From a virus, in IMG/VR virus record IMGVR_UViG_3300036818_000105, positions 60,492 through 124,491 of that record: a stretch of 64,000 nucleotides of DNA, one strand, 5' to 3'. The notes below the pieces were generated by a model. It was not told the DNA's origin. It did not search any database and saw only the letters and a program-made list of their open reading frames with translations. Shown here one piece after another: positions 32,736-40,445 of the stretch. The translations under genes and the position numbers were made by a program. Numbering within the stretch: the stretch's first letter is position 1; each line of letters starts with the position of its first letter.

Positions 32736-33221
32736 ATGCCAACCTCGGGAATGACCGACCAGACACTGGTCAACAAGATCCTGTCCGCCCTGTTCACGAG
32801 CAGTACGACGTTCACCATCACGCCCGGCACCGGCGGCGGGTCCGCGTTCACGATCACCCCGCCGTTCCGCCTGCACCTGTTCTCCACGACCGGGACCGAG
32901 ACGGCGACGGGCACCGAGAACGTTGCGGGAACGAGCCCCGGTTACACCAGCGGTTACCCCTCGGGCGGCATCAGCCTCGGCTCCAGCGCGTTCGGCTCCT
33001 TCTCCTCCGGTGCCAGCTCGAACGGCACCCTCGTGTCGTGGACGGCGACCGGCACGTGGACGCTCGGCGTCGCGGGGATCGAGGTGTGGGACTCGGCGGC
33101 CACCGCGATCCGCTACCTGTGGGGGCCACTGAACACCGGAATCGGGGCGAGCGTGGTCGTATCGGGCGACACTGTCTCCTTCGCCATCGGTGCCGTCACA
33201 GTGTCCGGAGCCGCGTGGTAG
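32736..33221 (+). CDS. Minor tail / fibre-like protein (paralogue 2)
   Basis: A 161-residue protein similar in order to the one at 31685: MTDQTLVNKILSALF, then TFTITPPFRLHLFST, WTATGTWTLGVAGIEVWDSAATAIRYLWGPL, and GDTVSFAIGAVTVSGAAW. The two copies probably arose by duplication and form fibre or baseplate subunits. Confidence 0.7.
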   Translation: MPTSGMTDQTLVNKILSALFTSSTTFTITPGTGGGSAFTITPPFRLHLFSTTGTETATGTENVAGTSPGYTSGYPSGGISLGSSAFGSFSSGASSNGTLVSWTATGTWTLGVAGIEVWDSAATAIRYLWGPLNTGIGASVVVSGDTVSFAIGAVTVSGAAW

Positions 33222-33260
33222 GCCCCTGACCTGCTCTTACCGGATGACGGGCAGGACGCG

Positions 33261-35633
33261 ATGACGACCTACCGGCTGTTCCCGTCCGCGAACGGGCCCT
33301 CGGCCGCCACCAGCTTCAGCGGCGCGTTCGGCCCGGGAGTCAAGTTCAAGGTCACCAGCGGCGGCCTGTGGCTGAACGGCTTCTGGTGGTGGGTGTGCAG
33401 TACCGGCGGCCAGTCGGCGAGCGCGCAGAAGTTCGCCCTCTGGCAGGTGTACGGGAGCGCGGCGGGCCTCATCGTGCCAGGCGCGTCGGTGACCTCGGGG
33501 GCGCTGTCCGCCGGGTGGAACTACGTCGCCCTCGCAACCCCGGTCGCCCTCACCGCAGGGGCCACCTACCAGGCGGTGACGGCCTTCAGCGGCGCGTTCC
33601 CGCTGACCAGCAGCCAGTTCGCCAGCGGCGGCACCTACGCGGCGGGGATCGTGAACGGCCCGCTGACCGCGTTCAGCGACGGCACCGGGTCCAACCCCGA
33701 CCCCTACAGCAACAGCCAGTGCACGTACCAGACGGCGTCCACGGACCCGGCGGTCACCTTCGCCAGCAACGCCGACGCCGGGTACAACGGCTGGCTCGAC
33801 GTCCAGGTCTCCGACACCGCGCCCTCGGGTGCGAGCTACCGGATCTGGCCTGACCTCCCCGACGTCCTCGTCGGCGTGAGCAGTGACACGACCGGCTACC
33901 TGCTCGCCACCGAGTTCTCCCTGTCGGCCGCCTGCGCGCTGGACCGGATCTGGCACTACTCGCCGTCCGGCGCCGCGTCCCTGCCGACCCGCTGCAGCAT
34001 CTGGAACGTCTCCACGACGACGGAGGTCAGCGGGGCGGGCAACACCTCCCCGACGTGGCTGCTGCCCGGCGGCGCCAGCGCCTCGGCCGGGGGCGGGTGG
34101 GTGTACTGCGACTACACCTCCGCCGGGGTGAGCCTGTCCGCCAGCACGAGCTACAAGGTCGCCACCTACCACGCCAGCGGGTCGGAGTGGATGGCGGTCA
34201 CCCCGTCCTACTGGTCGACCGGGGCAGGCGGGCCCGGGATCACCAACGGCGTCATCACCGCGCCCGACAGCGCGTCTGCTACTCCAGGCCAGGGGTCCTA
34301 CGAGACCACCTGGTCCTACCCGGGCCTGTTCATCACGGGCGGGGAGAACTACTGGGTTGACGTCGAGGTCACCCCGTCAGGCGGGGGAACGGCCAGCGGC
34401 GCGGCGTCGCTTTCCGGGTCGGGCGCCCTCACCGCGGGCGCGGCCGTCACCCAGCCGGCGGCAGCGTCCTTGTCCGGGTCGGGAACGGTCGGGGCGACGC
34501 CGGCGCTGAAGCTCGCCTCCGGTGCGTCCCTGTCCGGGACGGGGACGCTGGGGGCCGCGGGGACCCCGGCCGTTCCCGCCTCCGCCGCCCTCGCCGGCAC
34601 CGGGCAGGTTACCGCCGCCGCCGCCCTGAAGCTCGCCTCCGGCGCCGCCCTCGCCGGGTCAGGGTCGCTTGCCGCCGCCGCGATCGCCGTCCAGCCTGCC
34701 GCCGCCTCCCTCGCAGGCTCCGGATCGCTCGGGGCCTCGGTGTCCGTCGTCCTCGCCAGCGCCGCGGTACTGTCCGGCGCGGGGACGCTGACCGCCGCCG
34801 GGACCGTCTCCGGGCTCACCTCAGGCGCCGCCGCCCTGTCCGGCTCAGGGACGCTCGCGGCCGCCGCCTCCCCCGTGCTGCTGCAGGCGGTCACGCTCTC
34901 GGGCTCGGGGGCGGTAACGGCTGCGGGCGTGGTCACCGTGACGTGCGGGGCGGCCCTCGGCGGCACCGGGACCCTGCTGGCCGCTGCCCTCGTGACAGCT
35001 CCCGCGTCGGCCGCCCTGTCCGGGCAGGGGGCGGTCTCGGCCGCCGCGTCGTCCGCCGGCCCGGCGAGTGCCGCGCTTTCCGGTTCCGGGTCGGTGACGG
35101 CCGGGGCGTCCCTCGCCTTCACGGTGGCCGTGTCCCTCGCCGGTTCCGGCGTGCTCACCGTGTCCGCGCAGGTCCTCACGCCCGTCAGCGAGCCGCCGGT
35201 TACCTGGCTCGCGCAGCCTGCCGCGCCCCGCTGGCGCTGCGGCCCGTCACTACCCAGATGGAGGGTTTCCGTGACCTTGTTCAGCCCGGTATCGGCGCTG
35301 TCCCTGGAGTGCGTCAACGTCACCTGGTTCTCTGACCTGGACGGGACGTCCGTTGACCCGACGGGGCAGGCGGAGAACCAGCCGGCGCTCCCGGTGTACC
35401 TCGCGTTCCCGCCCACCAGCGGGACCTACACCGCGCCAGCCCAGCCTGTGACGTGGTTCACGGCGTCGTGGCTGCTCGGCGGGACGGGCACCGGGTACAT
35501 AGCGCAGGCGCTAGTCGGGCCCGGCGGCGGGGTCGTCACGCTCTCGGCCGGGCAGCAGTACGACGTCTGGGGGAAAGTGACAGGCAGCCCGGAGGCTCCC
35601 GAGAAGTTCGCCGGGGTGCTCGCCGTGTACTGA
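33261..35633 (+). CDS. Large tail protein: two DUF4082-like domains plus LxGSG repeats
   Basis: ATG 33261 starts a 790-residue protein. Two related beta domains (about 1-195 and 196-375) share the pattern of DUF4082 (FALWQVYG, AGWNYVALATPVALTAGATYQAV; CSIWNVSTTTEVSG, SASTSYKVATYH), which often sits in extracellular sugar-binding proteins. A repeat array (about 377-640) follows, with units like ALSGSGTLxA. The C-terminal 140 residues are another beta domain (ECVNVTWFSDLDG, VYLAFPPTSGTYTAPAQPVTWFTASW). It is the last late gene. A receptor-binding or fibre role is inferred. Confidence 0.7.
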   Translation: MTTYRLFPSANGPSAATSFSGAFGPGVKFKVTSGGLWLNGFWWWVCSTGGQSASAQKFALWQVYGSAAGLIVPGASVTSGALSAGWNYVALATPVALTAGATYQAVTAFSGAFPLTSSQFASGGTYAAGIVNGPLTAFSDGTGSNPDPYSNSQCTYQTASTDPAVTFASNADAGYNGWLDVQVSDTAPSGASYRIWPDLPDVLVGVSSDTTGYLLATEFSLSAACALDRIWHYSPSGAASLPTRCSIWNVSTTTEVSGAGNTSPTWLLPGGASASAGGGWVYCDYTSAGVSLSASTSYKVATYHASGSEWMAVTPSYWSTGAGGPGITNGVITAPDSASATPGQGSYETTWSYPGLFITGGENYWVDVEVTPSGGGTASGAASLSGSGALTAGAAVTQPAAASLSGSGTVGATPALKLASGASLSGTGTLGAAGTPAVPASAALAGTGQVTAAAALKLASGAALAGSGSLAAAAIAVQPAAASLAGSGSLGASVSVVLASAAVLSGAGTLTAAGTVSGLTSGAAALSGSGTLAAAASPVLLQAVTLSGSGAVTAAGVVTVTCGAALGGTGTLLAAALVTAPASAALSGQGAVSAAASSAGPASAALSGSGSVTAGASLAFTVAVSLAGSGVLTVSAQVLTPVSEPPVTWLAQPAAPRWRCGPSLPRWRVSVTLFSPVSALSLECVNVTWFSDLDGTSVDPTGQAENQPALPVYLAFPPTSGTYTAPAQPVTWFTASWLLGGTGTGYIAQALVGPGGGVVTLSAGQQYDVWGKVTGSPEAPEKFAGVLAVY
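34390..35175 (+). repeat. Array of about a dozen degenerate 60-bp repeats (LxGSG units)
   Basis: Units of about 20 codons encode [A/S]xLxG[S/T]G[T/S][L/V]xAxxxxxxxxx. The same unit occurs about six times in the gene at 27805 (28440-28850). The repeats are degenerate, so they are old, but their regular spacing suggests a beta-solenoid stalk. Confidence 0.75.
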
Positions 35634-35689
35634 GGCAGCGTTCCCTGTATGCTCTCGCTCATAGCCGCCGGGGATACGGCTAGCTTTAC

Positions 35690-35731
35690 CGCGCCACCCC
35701 CGTCCTGGTCCTGCCAGGCGGGGGCGGCGCG
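35690..35731. terminator. Bidirectional terminator between late genes and leftward HTH operon
   Basis: CGCGCC-CCCCCG-CCTGG pairs with CCAGG-CGGGGG-GGCGCG around a 5-nt loop with two small irregularities. It lies between two convergent operons, where a shared terminator is expected. No long T-run is present. Confidence 0.65.
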
Positions 35732-35748
35732 TCTTCGCGTTCCGGGGG

Positions 35749-36315
35749 TTACCTGGCCGGCCTCGCCGCGAGCTCCACCCCGAGCAAGCTCATGACCAGC
35801 CGGTCAAGCGCCTCCGGGATGATCCCCGCGAAGTCGGCCCGCCCTGGCCTGGGGTAGGAGACTGACCGCTGCACCTCAGCCTCGCCCCTCGCCTGCATCG
35901 CCGAGTACGTGATCCCGGCCCGGTCGACGGCGTACATGCAGCGGGACTCCACCCGGTCGGGGTGCACGTGCAGCCGCCGCGCCCTCGACGCCGCGGTCAC
36001 CTCGCGCTCCCGGTCGGTGCCGGGCTTCCCGCCGGCCACCGCCCACGCCTCGCACCGGAACGCGGCCCCGTGCAGGCCCTCCGGCGCCGCCGACCGCAGT
36101 AGCCCGGAGAACTCCCCGGCACCGTCGGCAAGCCGTGCGAGCACGCGGGGGGGGGCGTCTATCCCCCATATGGCATCCGGCACGGGAACCTGCCTGGCGT
36201 GGCACTCGCCGGCCTTCAGGTACAGGAAGTACAGGGCCGGGGCCTCGTCCCACCCGGCGCGGCCCTCGACCTCGGCAACCAGGGCGCCCATCACCCGGTC
36301 GGCTACGCGTCCCAT
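35749..36315 (-). CDS. Hypothetical protein, end of the leftward HTH operon
   Basis: The ATG at 36315 follows GGAGGTCTG and overlaps the upstream TGA by one base. The 188-residue protein is mixed alpha/beta (ALYFLYLKAGECHARQVPVPDAIWG, FRCEAWAV, VESRCMYAVDRAGITYSAMQARG). I do not recognise it; the operon context suggests a lysogeny-linked accessory role. Confidence 0.62.
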   Translation of the reverse strand: MGRVADRVMGALVAEVEGRAGWDEAPALYFLYLKAGECHARQVPVPDAIWGIDAPPRVLARLADGAGEFSGLLRSAAPEGLHGAAFRCEAWAVAGGKPGTDREREVTAASRARRLHVHPDRVESRCMYAVDRAGITYSAMQARGEAEVQRSVSYPRPGRADFAGIIPEALDRLVMSLLGVELAARPAR

Positions 36316-36437
36316 CAGACCTCCATGATCCTTGGCGCGTCCGGGGACGGGTCGCCGGGCCCCACGTCGCGCCAGTCGCGGCGCTCCCCGCCCTCCGGCT
36401 CCCAGCCGACGCCGTGAGTGCCCCAGTGCAGGCTCAT
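36315..36437 (-). CDS. Very small hypothetical protein (40 aa)
   Basis: ATG 36437 overlaps the stop of the HTH gene upstream (ATGA), and its TGA shares one base with the next ATG. The product begins MSLHWGTHGVGWEPEGGERRDW and is acidic at the end. Coupling on both sides is the main support. Confidence 0.45.
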   Translation of the reverse strand: MSLHWGTHGVGWEPEGGERRDWRDVGPGDPSPDAPRIMEV

Positions 36438-36679
36438 CCGCCTGCCCCCGGGGGAAGCACGCGCCCGCCCCGCGCCGCACTCATCCTCTTACCGTCCCGG
36501 CGCTTCTCGAGCAGCGCGAGTACCTCGTCCTCACGGAACCTGCGGTGCCCGCCGGGAGTCCAGGAGGGCGTCAGCAGCCCCGCGTTAGCCCACCGGGTGA
36601 CCGTCCTCGGGCACACCCTGAGCAGGGCGTACGTCTCGCCGGGGGTGAGGAGCCGGTCGATCACCGGGCGCGCGGTCAC
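36434..36679 (-). CDS. BldC/MerR-type HTH protein (excisionase-like)
   Basis: An 81-residue protein with a winged HTH: LLTPGETYALLRVCPRTVTRWANAGLLTPSWTPGGHRRFREDEVLALL. The GGHRRF wing is typical of BldC and of phage excisionases. It is the second of three HTH genes in a coupled leftward operon near the integrase, so a role in excision control is likely. Confidence 0.8.
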   Translation of the reverse strand: MTARPVIDRLLTPGETYALLRVCPRTVTRWANAGLLTPSWTPGGHRRFREDEVLALLEKRRDGKRMSAARGGRVLPPGAGG

Positions 36680-37056
36680 GTTCCCGCCCCGCCCTCGCCG
36701 CCCAGCAGCGCCCGGACGTCCTCCTCCCGGAACCGCCGTCCGCCGCCCGGCAGCCGGACCGGGGCCAGCTTCCCCCGGTCAGACCACCGGACGAGGGTCT
36801 TCACGTCCCTGCCGAGCAGCCGGGCAGCCTCCCCGATCCGGAGCATCTTCCCCGGTGCCAGGGCCCGCACCTCAGACTCCCGGTACTTACGCCACCCGCT
36901 GCCCCCGGGACGGGCCGACCAGACCTTTCCCCCGTCAGCCCAGCGGGCGAGTGTCCGGGGCTCGACCTGGGCGATCGCCGCGGCCTCAGTCAGGCTCAGG
37001 AGGCGGTCCTCCTCTGCGGGTGCCTCAGCTACGCCGGCCTCGGTCTGGGCGCTCAC
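36676..37056 (-). CDS. Tandem double BldC/MerR-type HTH protein
   Basis: GTG 37056 overlaps the upstream stop. The 126-residue protein contains two HTH units: LLSLTEAAAIAQVEPRTLARWADGGKVWS with a SGWRKYRESEV wing, and MLRIGEAARLLGRDVKTLVRWSDRGKLAPVR with a GGGRRFREEDV wing. Duplicated BldC-like domains in one chain are uncommon. It likely binds paired sites in the att or operator region. Confidence 0.78.
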   Translation of the reverse strand: MSAQTEAGVAEAPAEEDRLLSLTEAAAIAQVEPRTLARWADGGKVWSARPGGSGWRKYRESEVRALAPGKMLRIGEAARLLGRDVKTLVRWSDRGKLAPVRLPGGGRRFREEDVRALLGGEGGAGT

Positions 37057-37289
37057 GCGGCCGACTTCCCGCCCGTGCTCGCGGGCGACTCCGGGAGCGC
37101 CCTGAACCAGCGGATCACCTCGGGCCACTCGTAGCGGGCCTCCCTGCCGACGATCCGGTATTTCGGCCCCTTGCCCTGCGAGCGCCAGTTGGCCAGGGTC
37201 TTCTCCGCCTGCTTCAGGTACTTCGCGACTTCGGCCGGGGTGGCGAGGGACTCGTGCCCCTCCTCCGCGCCGGCTTCCCCTGCGGTCAT
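37053..37289 (-). CDS. Excisionase / HTH_17 family protein
   Basis: ATG 37289 follows GGGAGGACGG. The 78-residue product has LATPAEVAKYLKQAEKTLANWRSQGKGPKY, then REARYEWPEVIRWFRA, the classic small HTH_17 excisionase pattern. First gene of the leftward operon, divergent from the regulator-integrase pair, as expected of a recombination directionality factor. Confidence 0.8.
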   Translation of the reverse strand: MTAGEAGAEEGHESLATPAEVAKYLKQAEKTLANWRSQGKGPKYRIVGREARYEWPEVIRWFRALPESPASTGGKSAA

Positions 37290-37401
37290 CCGTCCTCCCG
37301 TTCCTTCGATTATGGAAGGATAGCTTCGGAAATGGAAAGTATGTATCGGGATCATACGGGAAGAGTTGCGGCCTTGTCGACCTGGATGCTTTACTGCCGT
37401 C
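37290..37401. promoter_or_regulatory. Divergent promoter-operator region of the lysogeny module
   Basis: For the leftward operon, TCGACA and TATGAT (on the minus strand) with about 18 bases between them form a good promoter. For the rightward gene, TTTACT ends about 7 bases before ATG 37402, suggesting a leaderless start. Possible operators are the inverted repeat TCCTTC/GAAGGA (37302-37307, 37315-37320) and the near-direct repeat ATCGGGA/ATACGGGA. Confidence 0.55.
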
Positions 37402-38070
37402 ATGGCAGCACGAGTAATGGAGCCGGGCCCGAGCAGCCGCCGCGCCGCGGCGAACCTCCGGCGCATCCGGCAAGAGCGCGGGCTCTCCTACGCGGAGCTC
37501 GCCCGGCGGCTGGCGAAGACCGGGCACCCCATCCTCGACACGGGCCTCCTCAAGATCGAGAAGGGGGAAAGGCGCATCGACGTAGACGACCTCGCCGCCC
37601 TGGCCGTCGCCCTTGACGTGACGCCCAACCGGCTGCTGCTGCCCGAGATGGACATCGAGCACGCGGCGGACCCGGCCCGGCTCACGCCCTCCGTGCAGGA
37701 GACTCCCCCGGCACTCTGGGCGTGGGCGACCGGGGAGGCGCCGCTCGGCCAGTCGCCCGCCACGGCTGCCGCGGAAAGCGATGAGCGGGCCCGGGAGGTC
37801 GTTTTCAGCCGGGAGAACAGGCCGCACCGCTGGGCGGTGCCGCCGCCTCCCCGCACGGCCGGGCAGAGCGTGACCCTGACGGGCCTGGCCGCGCTCGTCG
37901 CCGACGCGTTCCGGCAGGGGATCAGCACCGACGGGATCCGCTCGGCGGTCGAGGGCGGAATCGTCGCGGCCCTCTCCTCATTCGCGCCCGCGAGCGGGGC
38001 AACCAAGATAGAGGTCACCAGCGACGGCAAGGTCACCGTGCGGCTGAACTACGCAGGGGAGGCCGGGTGA
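37402..38070 (+). CDS. XRE-family repressor-like regulator
   Basis: I choose ATG 37402 because it fits a leaderless promoter; upstream in-frame starts lie in the operator region. The 222-residue product has an HTH (NLRRIRQERGLSYAELARRLAKTGHPILDTGLLKIEKGERRIDVDDLAALAVALDV, split over residues 15-70) with the long-loop form common in streptomycete regulators. The C-terminal half is a Pro linker and a possible dimer domain. It is coupled (GTGA) to the integrase, so it is a candidate lysogeny regulator. Confidence 0.82.
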   Translation: MAARVMEPGPSSRRAAANLRRIRQERGLSYAELARRLAKTGHPILDTGLLKIEKGERRIDVDDLAALAVALDVTPNRLLLPEMDIEHAADPARLTPSVQETPPALWAWATGEAPLGQSPATAAAESDERAREVVFSRENRPHRWAVPPPPRTAGQSVTLTGLAALVADAFRQGISTDGIRSAVEGGIVAALSSFAPASGATKIEVTSDGKVTVRLNYAGEAG

Positions 38071-39401
38071 CGATCTACGACAGGTGGCACAAGTCCCACC
38101 CCGGGCCGGACGAGGAAGAGTGCCGCAGGCACCGGATGGTCCCGGCCGCCCAGCACCTCCGGGGCGACCGCTGGCAGGTCCGCTGGCGCGACCTGAACGG
38201 GAAGCAGAAGAAGAAGAACTTCGCCAAGAAGGAGGGCGGCAACCCTGACCTCCACGCGGACGCGTTCGAGGCGAAGATCGCGGCCGAGCTCGACGCGGGG
38301 ACCTACGCCGACCCCAGGAGCGGCGACTCGACGTTCGAGGAGTACGCCGAGGCGTGGCGCGCGGCCCGGACCCACGGCGAGACGACCAGCGTCGGCGTGG
38401 AGTACCAGTTCCGGCTCCACGTTTACGCCGACCCGGGCAACCCTGGCCGCACCAGGCGCCACGGCGGCCCGGCGCTCGGGCACAACAAGCTCCGGGACCT
38501 GGCCAGGCGCCCGAGCCTGTGCCAGAACTGGATCGCCGGCATGAAGCTGATGGACTCCACCAAGGTCAAGGTGATCGACCACGTCTCGGAGGTCTTCGCC
38601 GCCGCCGTGGAGGACGGCTTCATCCCGCGCAACCCGCTTCACGCCAAGTCCGTCAGCCGCCCCAAGGCACCCAGGCGGGAGCCGGACCTGCTGACGCTCC
38701 CCGAGCTAGAGGCGCTGTCGCTCGCGCTGCGCCACATGCCCGGCTGCAAGGACGGCTGCGACCAGTGCGGCCCGTCGCGGTACGAGGTACTGCCCTACCT
38801 CGGCGCGGCGACCGGCGAGCGCCAGGGCGAGATGTTCGCGATCGACGCGGACAAGGACATCGACTTCCTGCGCAAGACGCTCCACGTCCGGCGGCAGGTG
38901 AAGATCATCCACGGGAAGCAGGTCTTCGCGCCGATCAAGAACGACAAGGTCCACTCCGTTCCGCTGACGGACGAGGACTGCGTGATGCTGTCGGAGTACA
39001 TACGGGCCTACCCTCCGGAGAAGGTGACGCTCCCCTGGGTCAGGGCCGGCGGCGGCCCGGTGACGTTCACGCTGCTGCTGTCGCGCGGCCCGGGGCTGCC
39101 GATGCACCGCAAGATGGTCAACGGCCGGTGGAAGGCGGCCCTGCGCCGCGCGGGCATCGCCGCGGACCGCTATCACATGATGCACATCACGCGCCACATA
39201 TTCGTGTCCGCGTGCCTGTCGGCCGGGATCAGCGTCCGGGCGGTCGCGGAGTTCATCGGCGACACCGAGGTAACCGTCCAGGCGACCTACTCGCACATGA
39301 TGCCGGACGACCGCGACCGCGCCCGGAGGGCCAAGGGGCAGTTCTTCGCCCGCCCGGACGAGGGGCACTTGAGTGCGCCTCATCTTTCAAAAGTGCCCTA
39401 G
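38067..39401 (+). CDS. int: Tyrosine-family site-specific integrase
   Basis: A GTG start overlaps the regulator stop. The 444-residue protein has an N-terminal arm-binding region (RWQVRWRDLNGKQKKKNFAKK), a core-binding domain (about 95-215) and a catalytic domain. Visible catalytic residues are Arg252 (ATGERQGEM), a Lys in the PIKNDKVHSVPL beta-hairpin, His373-x-x-Arg376 (MHITRH) and Tyr408 (TYSHMM). The usual GH is GD (Asp399), a variation of the second His seen in some integrases. It would recombine attP with attB; the candidate attP lies immediately downstream. Confidence 0.92.
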   Translation: MTIYDRWHKSHPGPDEEECRRHRMVPAAQHLRGDRWQVRWRDLNGKQKKKNFAKKEGGNPDLHADAFEAKIAAELDAGTYADPRSGDSTFEEYAEAWRAARTHGETTSVGVEYQFRLHVYADPGNPGRTRRHGGPALGHNKLRDLARRPSLCQNWIAGMKLMDSTKVKVIDHVSEVFAAAVEDGFIPRNPLHAKSVSRPKAPRREPDLLTLPELEALSLALRHMPGCKDGCDQCGPSRYEVLPYLGAATGERQGEMFAIDADKDIDFLRKTLHVRRQVKIIHGKQVFAPIKNDKVHSVPLTDEDCVMLSEYIRAYPPEKVTLPWVRAGGGPVTFTLLLSRGPGLPMHRKMVNGRWKAALRRAGIAADRYHMMHITRHIFVSACLSAGISVRAVAEFIGDTEVTVQATYSHMMPDDRDRARRAKGQFFARPDEGHLSAPHLSKVP

Positions 39402-39411
39402 ATGTGCCCTC
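39400..39411 (+). repeat. Direct repeat flanking candidate attP, left copy
   Basis: AGATGTGCCCTC here is identical to the copy at 39698-39709, 298 bases away, with the msrA-like fragment between them. It overlaps the integrase stop codon. Paired repeats around attP are often arm-type integrase sites; this is inference. Confidence 0.45.
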
Positions 39412-39467
39412 CGGGCACCTTCGGGAGCCGTGAGGGACCTCCGGGACGGGACGGGAAGGCTATCCGG

Positions 39468-39587
39468 TCAGCCGAGCTCCAGGCCAACGGGGCAGGTCAC
39501 GCCGGTGCTGTGATCCGGGCAGTAGCCGTGCGGGACCTTGTAGAGGTACTGCTGGTGGTAGTCCTCGGCGAAGTAGCACCAGCCGGG
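39468..39587 (-). pseudogene. msrA: 3' fragment of msrA; candidate attP region
   Basis: On the minus strand this encodes about 39 residues ending at a TGA, with AEDYHQQYL and [15 protein letters not shown], which is recognisably the C-terminus of peptide methionine sulfoxide reductase A. Upstream the similarity ends and a stop follows at about 39630. Temperate elements that integrate into the 3' part of a host gene often carry such an end so that the host gene is rebuilt on integration (as with icd in E. coli). Phage-like genes lie on both sides, so I read this as attP, not as an integrated junction. Confidence 0.72.
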
Positions 39588-39632
39588 GAGCCTTGCTGGT
39601 CGCGCTCTCGGGTGAGGCGTATGACCTGGTCA

Positions 39633-39871
39633 AAGGCTTAAAGATCTTTCCCGGCCCTTCCCGATCGACAATGACTCTTCCCGACCTCATGTGACCCAGA
39701 TGTGCCCTCGCCTGCCCCCCGGGCGGACGGGGCGGCCTTGGGGCGGGTCGGCTCCCGCCGCGCCTCGCCATGAAGCGGCGGCTGTACACGCGCAGCGCGG
39801 CGCGCTATCGCCGCCTCCCGGCGACGGTCGACTACGCTCGCTAGCCCGCAAGGACAGCCGGCACCGGTCAG
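39633..39871. other. Non-coding stretch right of the candidate attP
   Basis: It holds the right copy of AGATGTGCCCTC (39698-39709). An AT-richer patch at 39630-39690 (AAAGGCTTAAAGATC) could be part of an integrase or bending-protein site. No gene is supported; a 24-codon frame at 39770-39844 has no ribosome binding site. Confidence 0.4.
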
Positions 39872-40126
39872 TCAGAACGGCATGTCGCCCGGCGCCGGCT
39901 CCCCGTACTTCTCCCTCGCCGCGTCCGCGCTCGTCCCGGTCGCCTCGCCGATCGACTCCCAGCCGATGCCGAGCATCCGCGCGTAACGGACGATGGCCAG
40001 CTCCCGCCCGTCAAGCTCGGCGCGGGCCGCCGGTATCCCGCGCACAAGGGTCATGTGCCGCTCCCGCTCGCGCGCGACGAGCTCAGCGTCCTCGTCGGCA
40101 AAGTAGAAGTCCCCGCAACGGCCCAT
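39872..40126 (-). CDS. Small HTH-like protein
   Basis: An 84-residue protein with a C-terminal helix-turn-helix of sigma-region-4 type (IVRYARMLGIGWESIGEATGTSADAAREKYG). The N-terminus is acidic then helical. It is divergent from the FxSxx peptide gene. DNA binding is inferred from the motif only. Confidence 0.62.
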   Translation of the reverse strand: MGRCGDFYFADEDAELVARERERHMTLVRGIPAARAELDGRELAIVRYARMLGIGWESIGEATGTSADAAREKYGEPAPGDMPF

Positions 40127-40193
40127 GCCTCATGCTAGCCGCGTCATGCGAACTAGCGTGAGTAGTGAGCATGTGCCCCGCTACGCTTGTCCC

Positions 40194-40364
40194 GTGACCA
40201 CCGAGCTGCTTGTCCCGGCCTCCGCCGTGGCGGACCTCCGCATGATCCCCCTGTCGGAGATGCCAGCCCTGGGCCTTGACGACCTGGGAAGGATGATCGA
40301 GAGGGTGCTGCCGTACGATACCAGTCTCCGGGTCCGGGAGCGGACGTTCCAGTCGTCGATTTAG
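40194..40364 (+). CDS. FxSxx-COOH type RiPP precursor peptide
   Basis: GTG 40194 begins a 56-residue peptide. TACGCT (40182-40187) places the transcription start on this GTG, so it is probably leaderless. The leader-like part (DLRMIPLSEMPALGLDDLGRM, ERVLP) and the C-terminus FQSSI match the FxSxx-COOH precursor family, in which a radical SAM/SPASM enzyme cross-links the Phe and Ser region into a cyclophane. No such enzyme lies in the window, so maturation would need a host enzyme. It is the only rightward gene in this area and lies close to attP, as expected for a gene expressed in lysogeny. Confidence 0.72.
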   Translation: MTTELLVPASAVADLRMIPLSEMPALGLDDLGRMIERVLPYDTSLRVRERTFQSSI

Positions 40365-40445
40365 AGGGTCAGGAACCCGTCACGGTGACGGATTGAATCC
40401 GCCTTTCCCTCACAGGCTCACCGGGCCGCAGCTCCCAGCTAACTC

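Noticed and set aside
39468-39632. Integrated prophage junction (attL or attR) at the msrA fragment
   Set aside because: Phage-type genes continue on both sides with no host genes, so a carried fragment at attP is more likely than a chromosome junction.
39770-39844. 24-codon rightward frame near attP
   Set aside because: No ribosome binding site, very short, and Arg-rich composition typical of random high-GC sequence.
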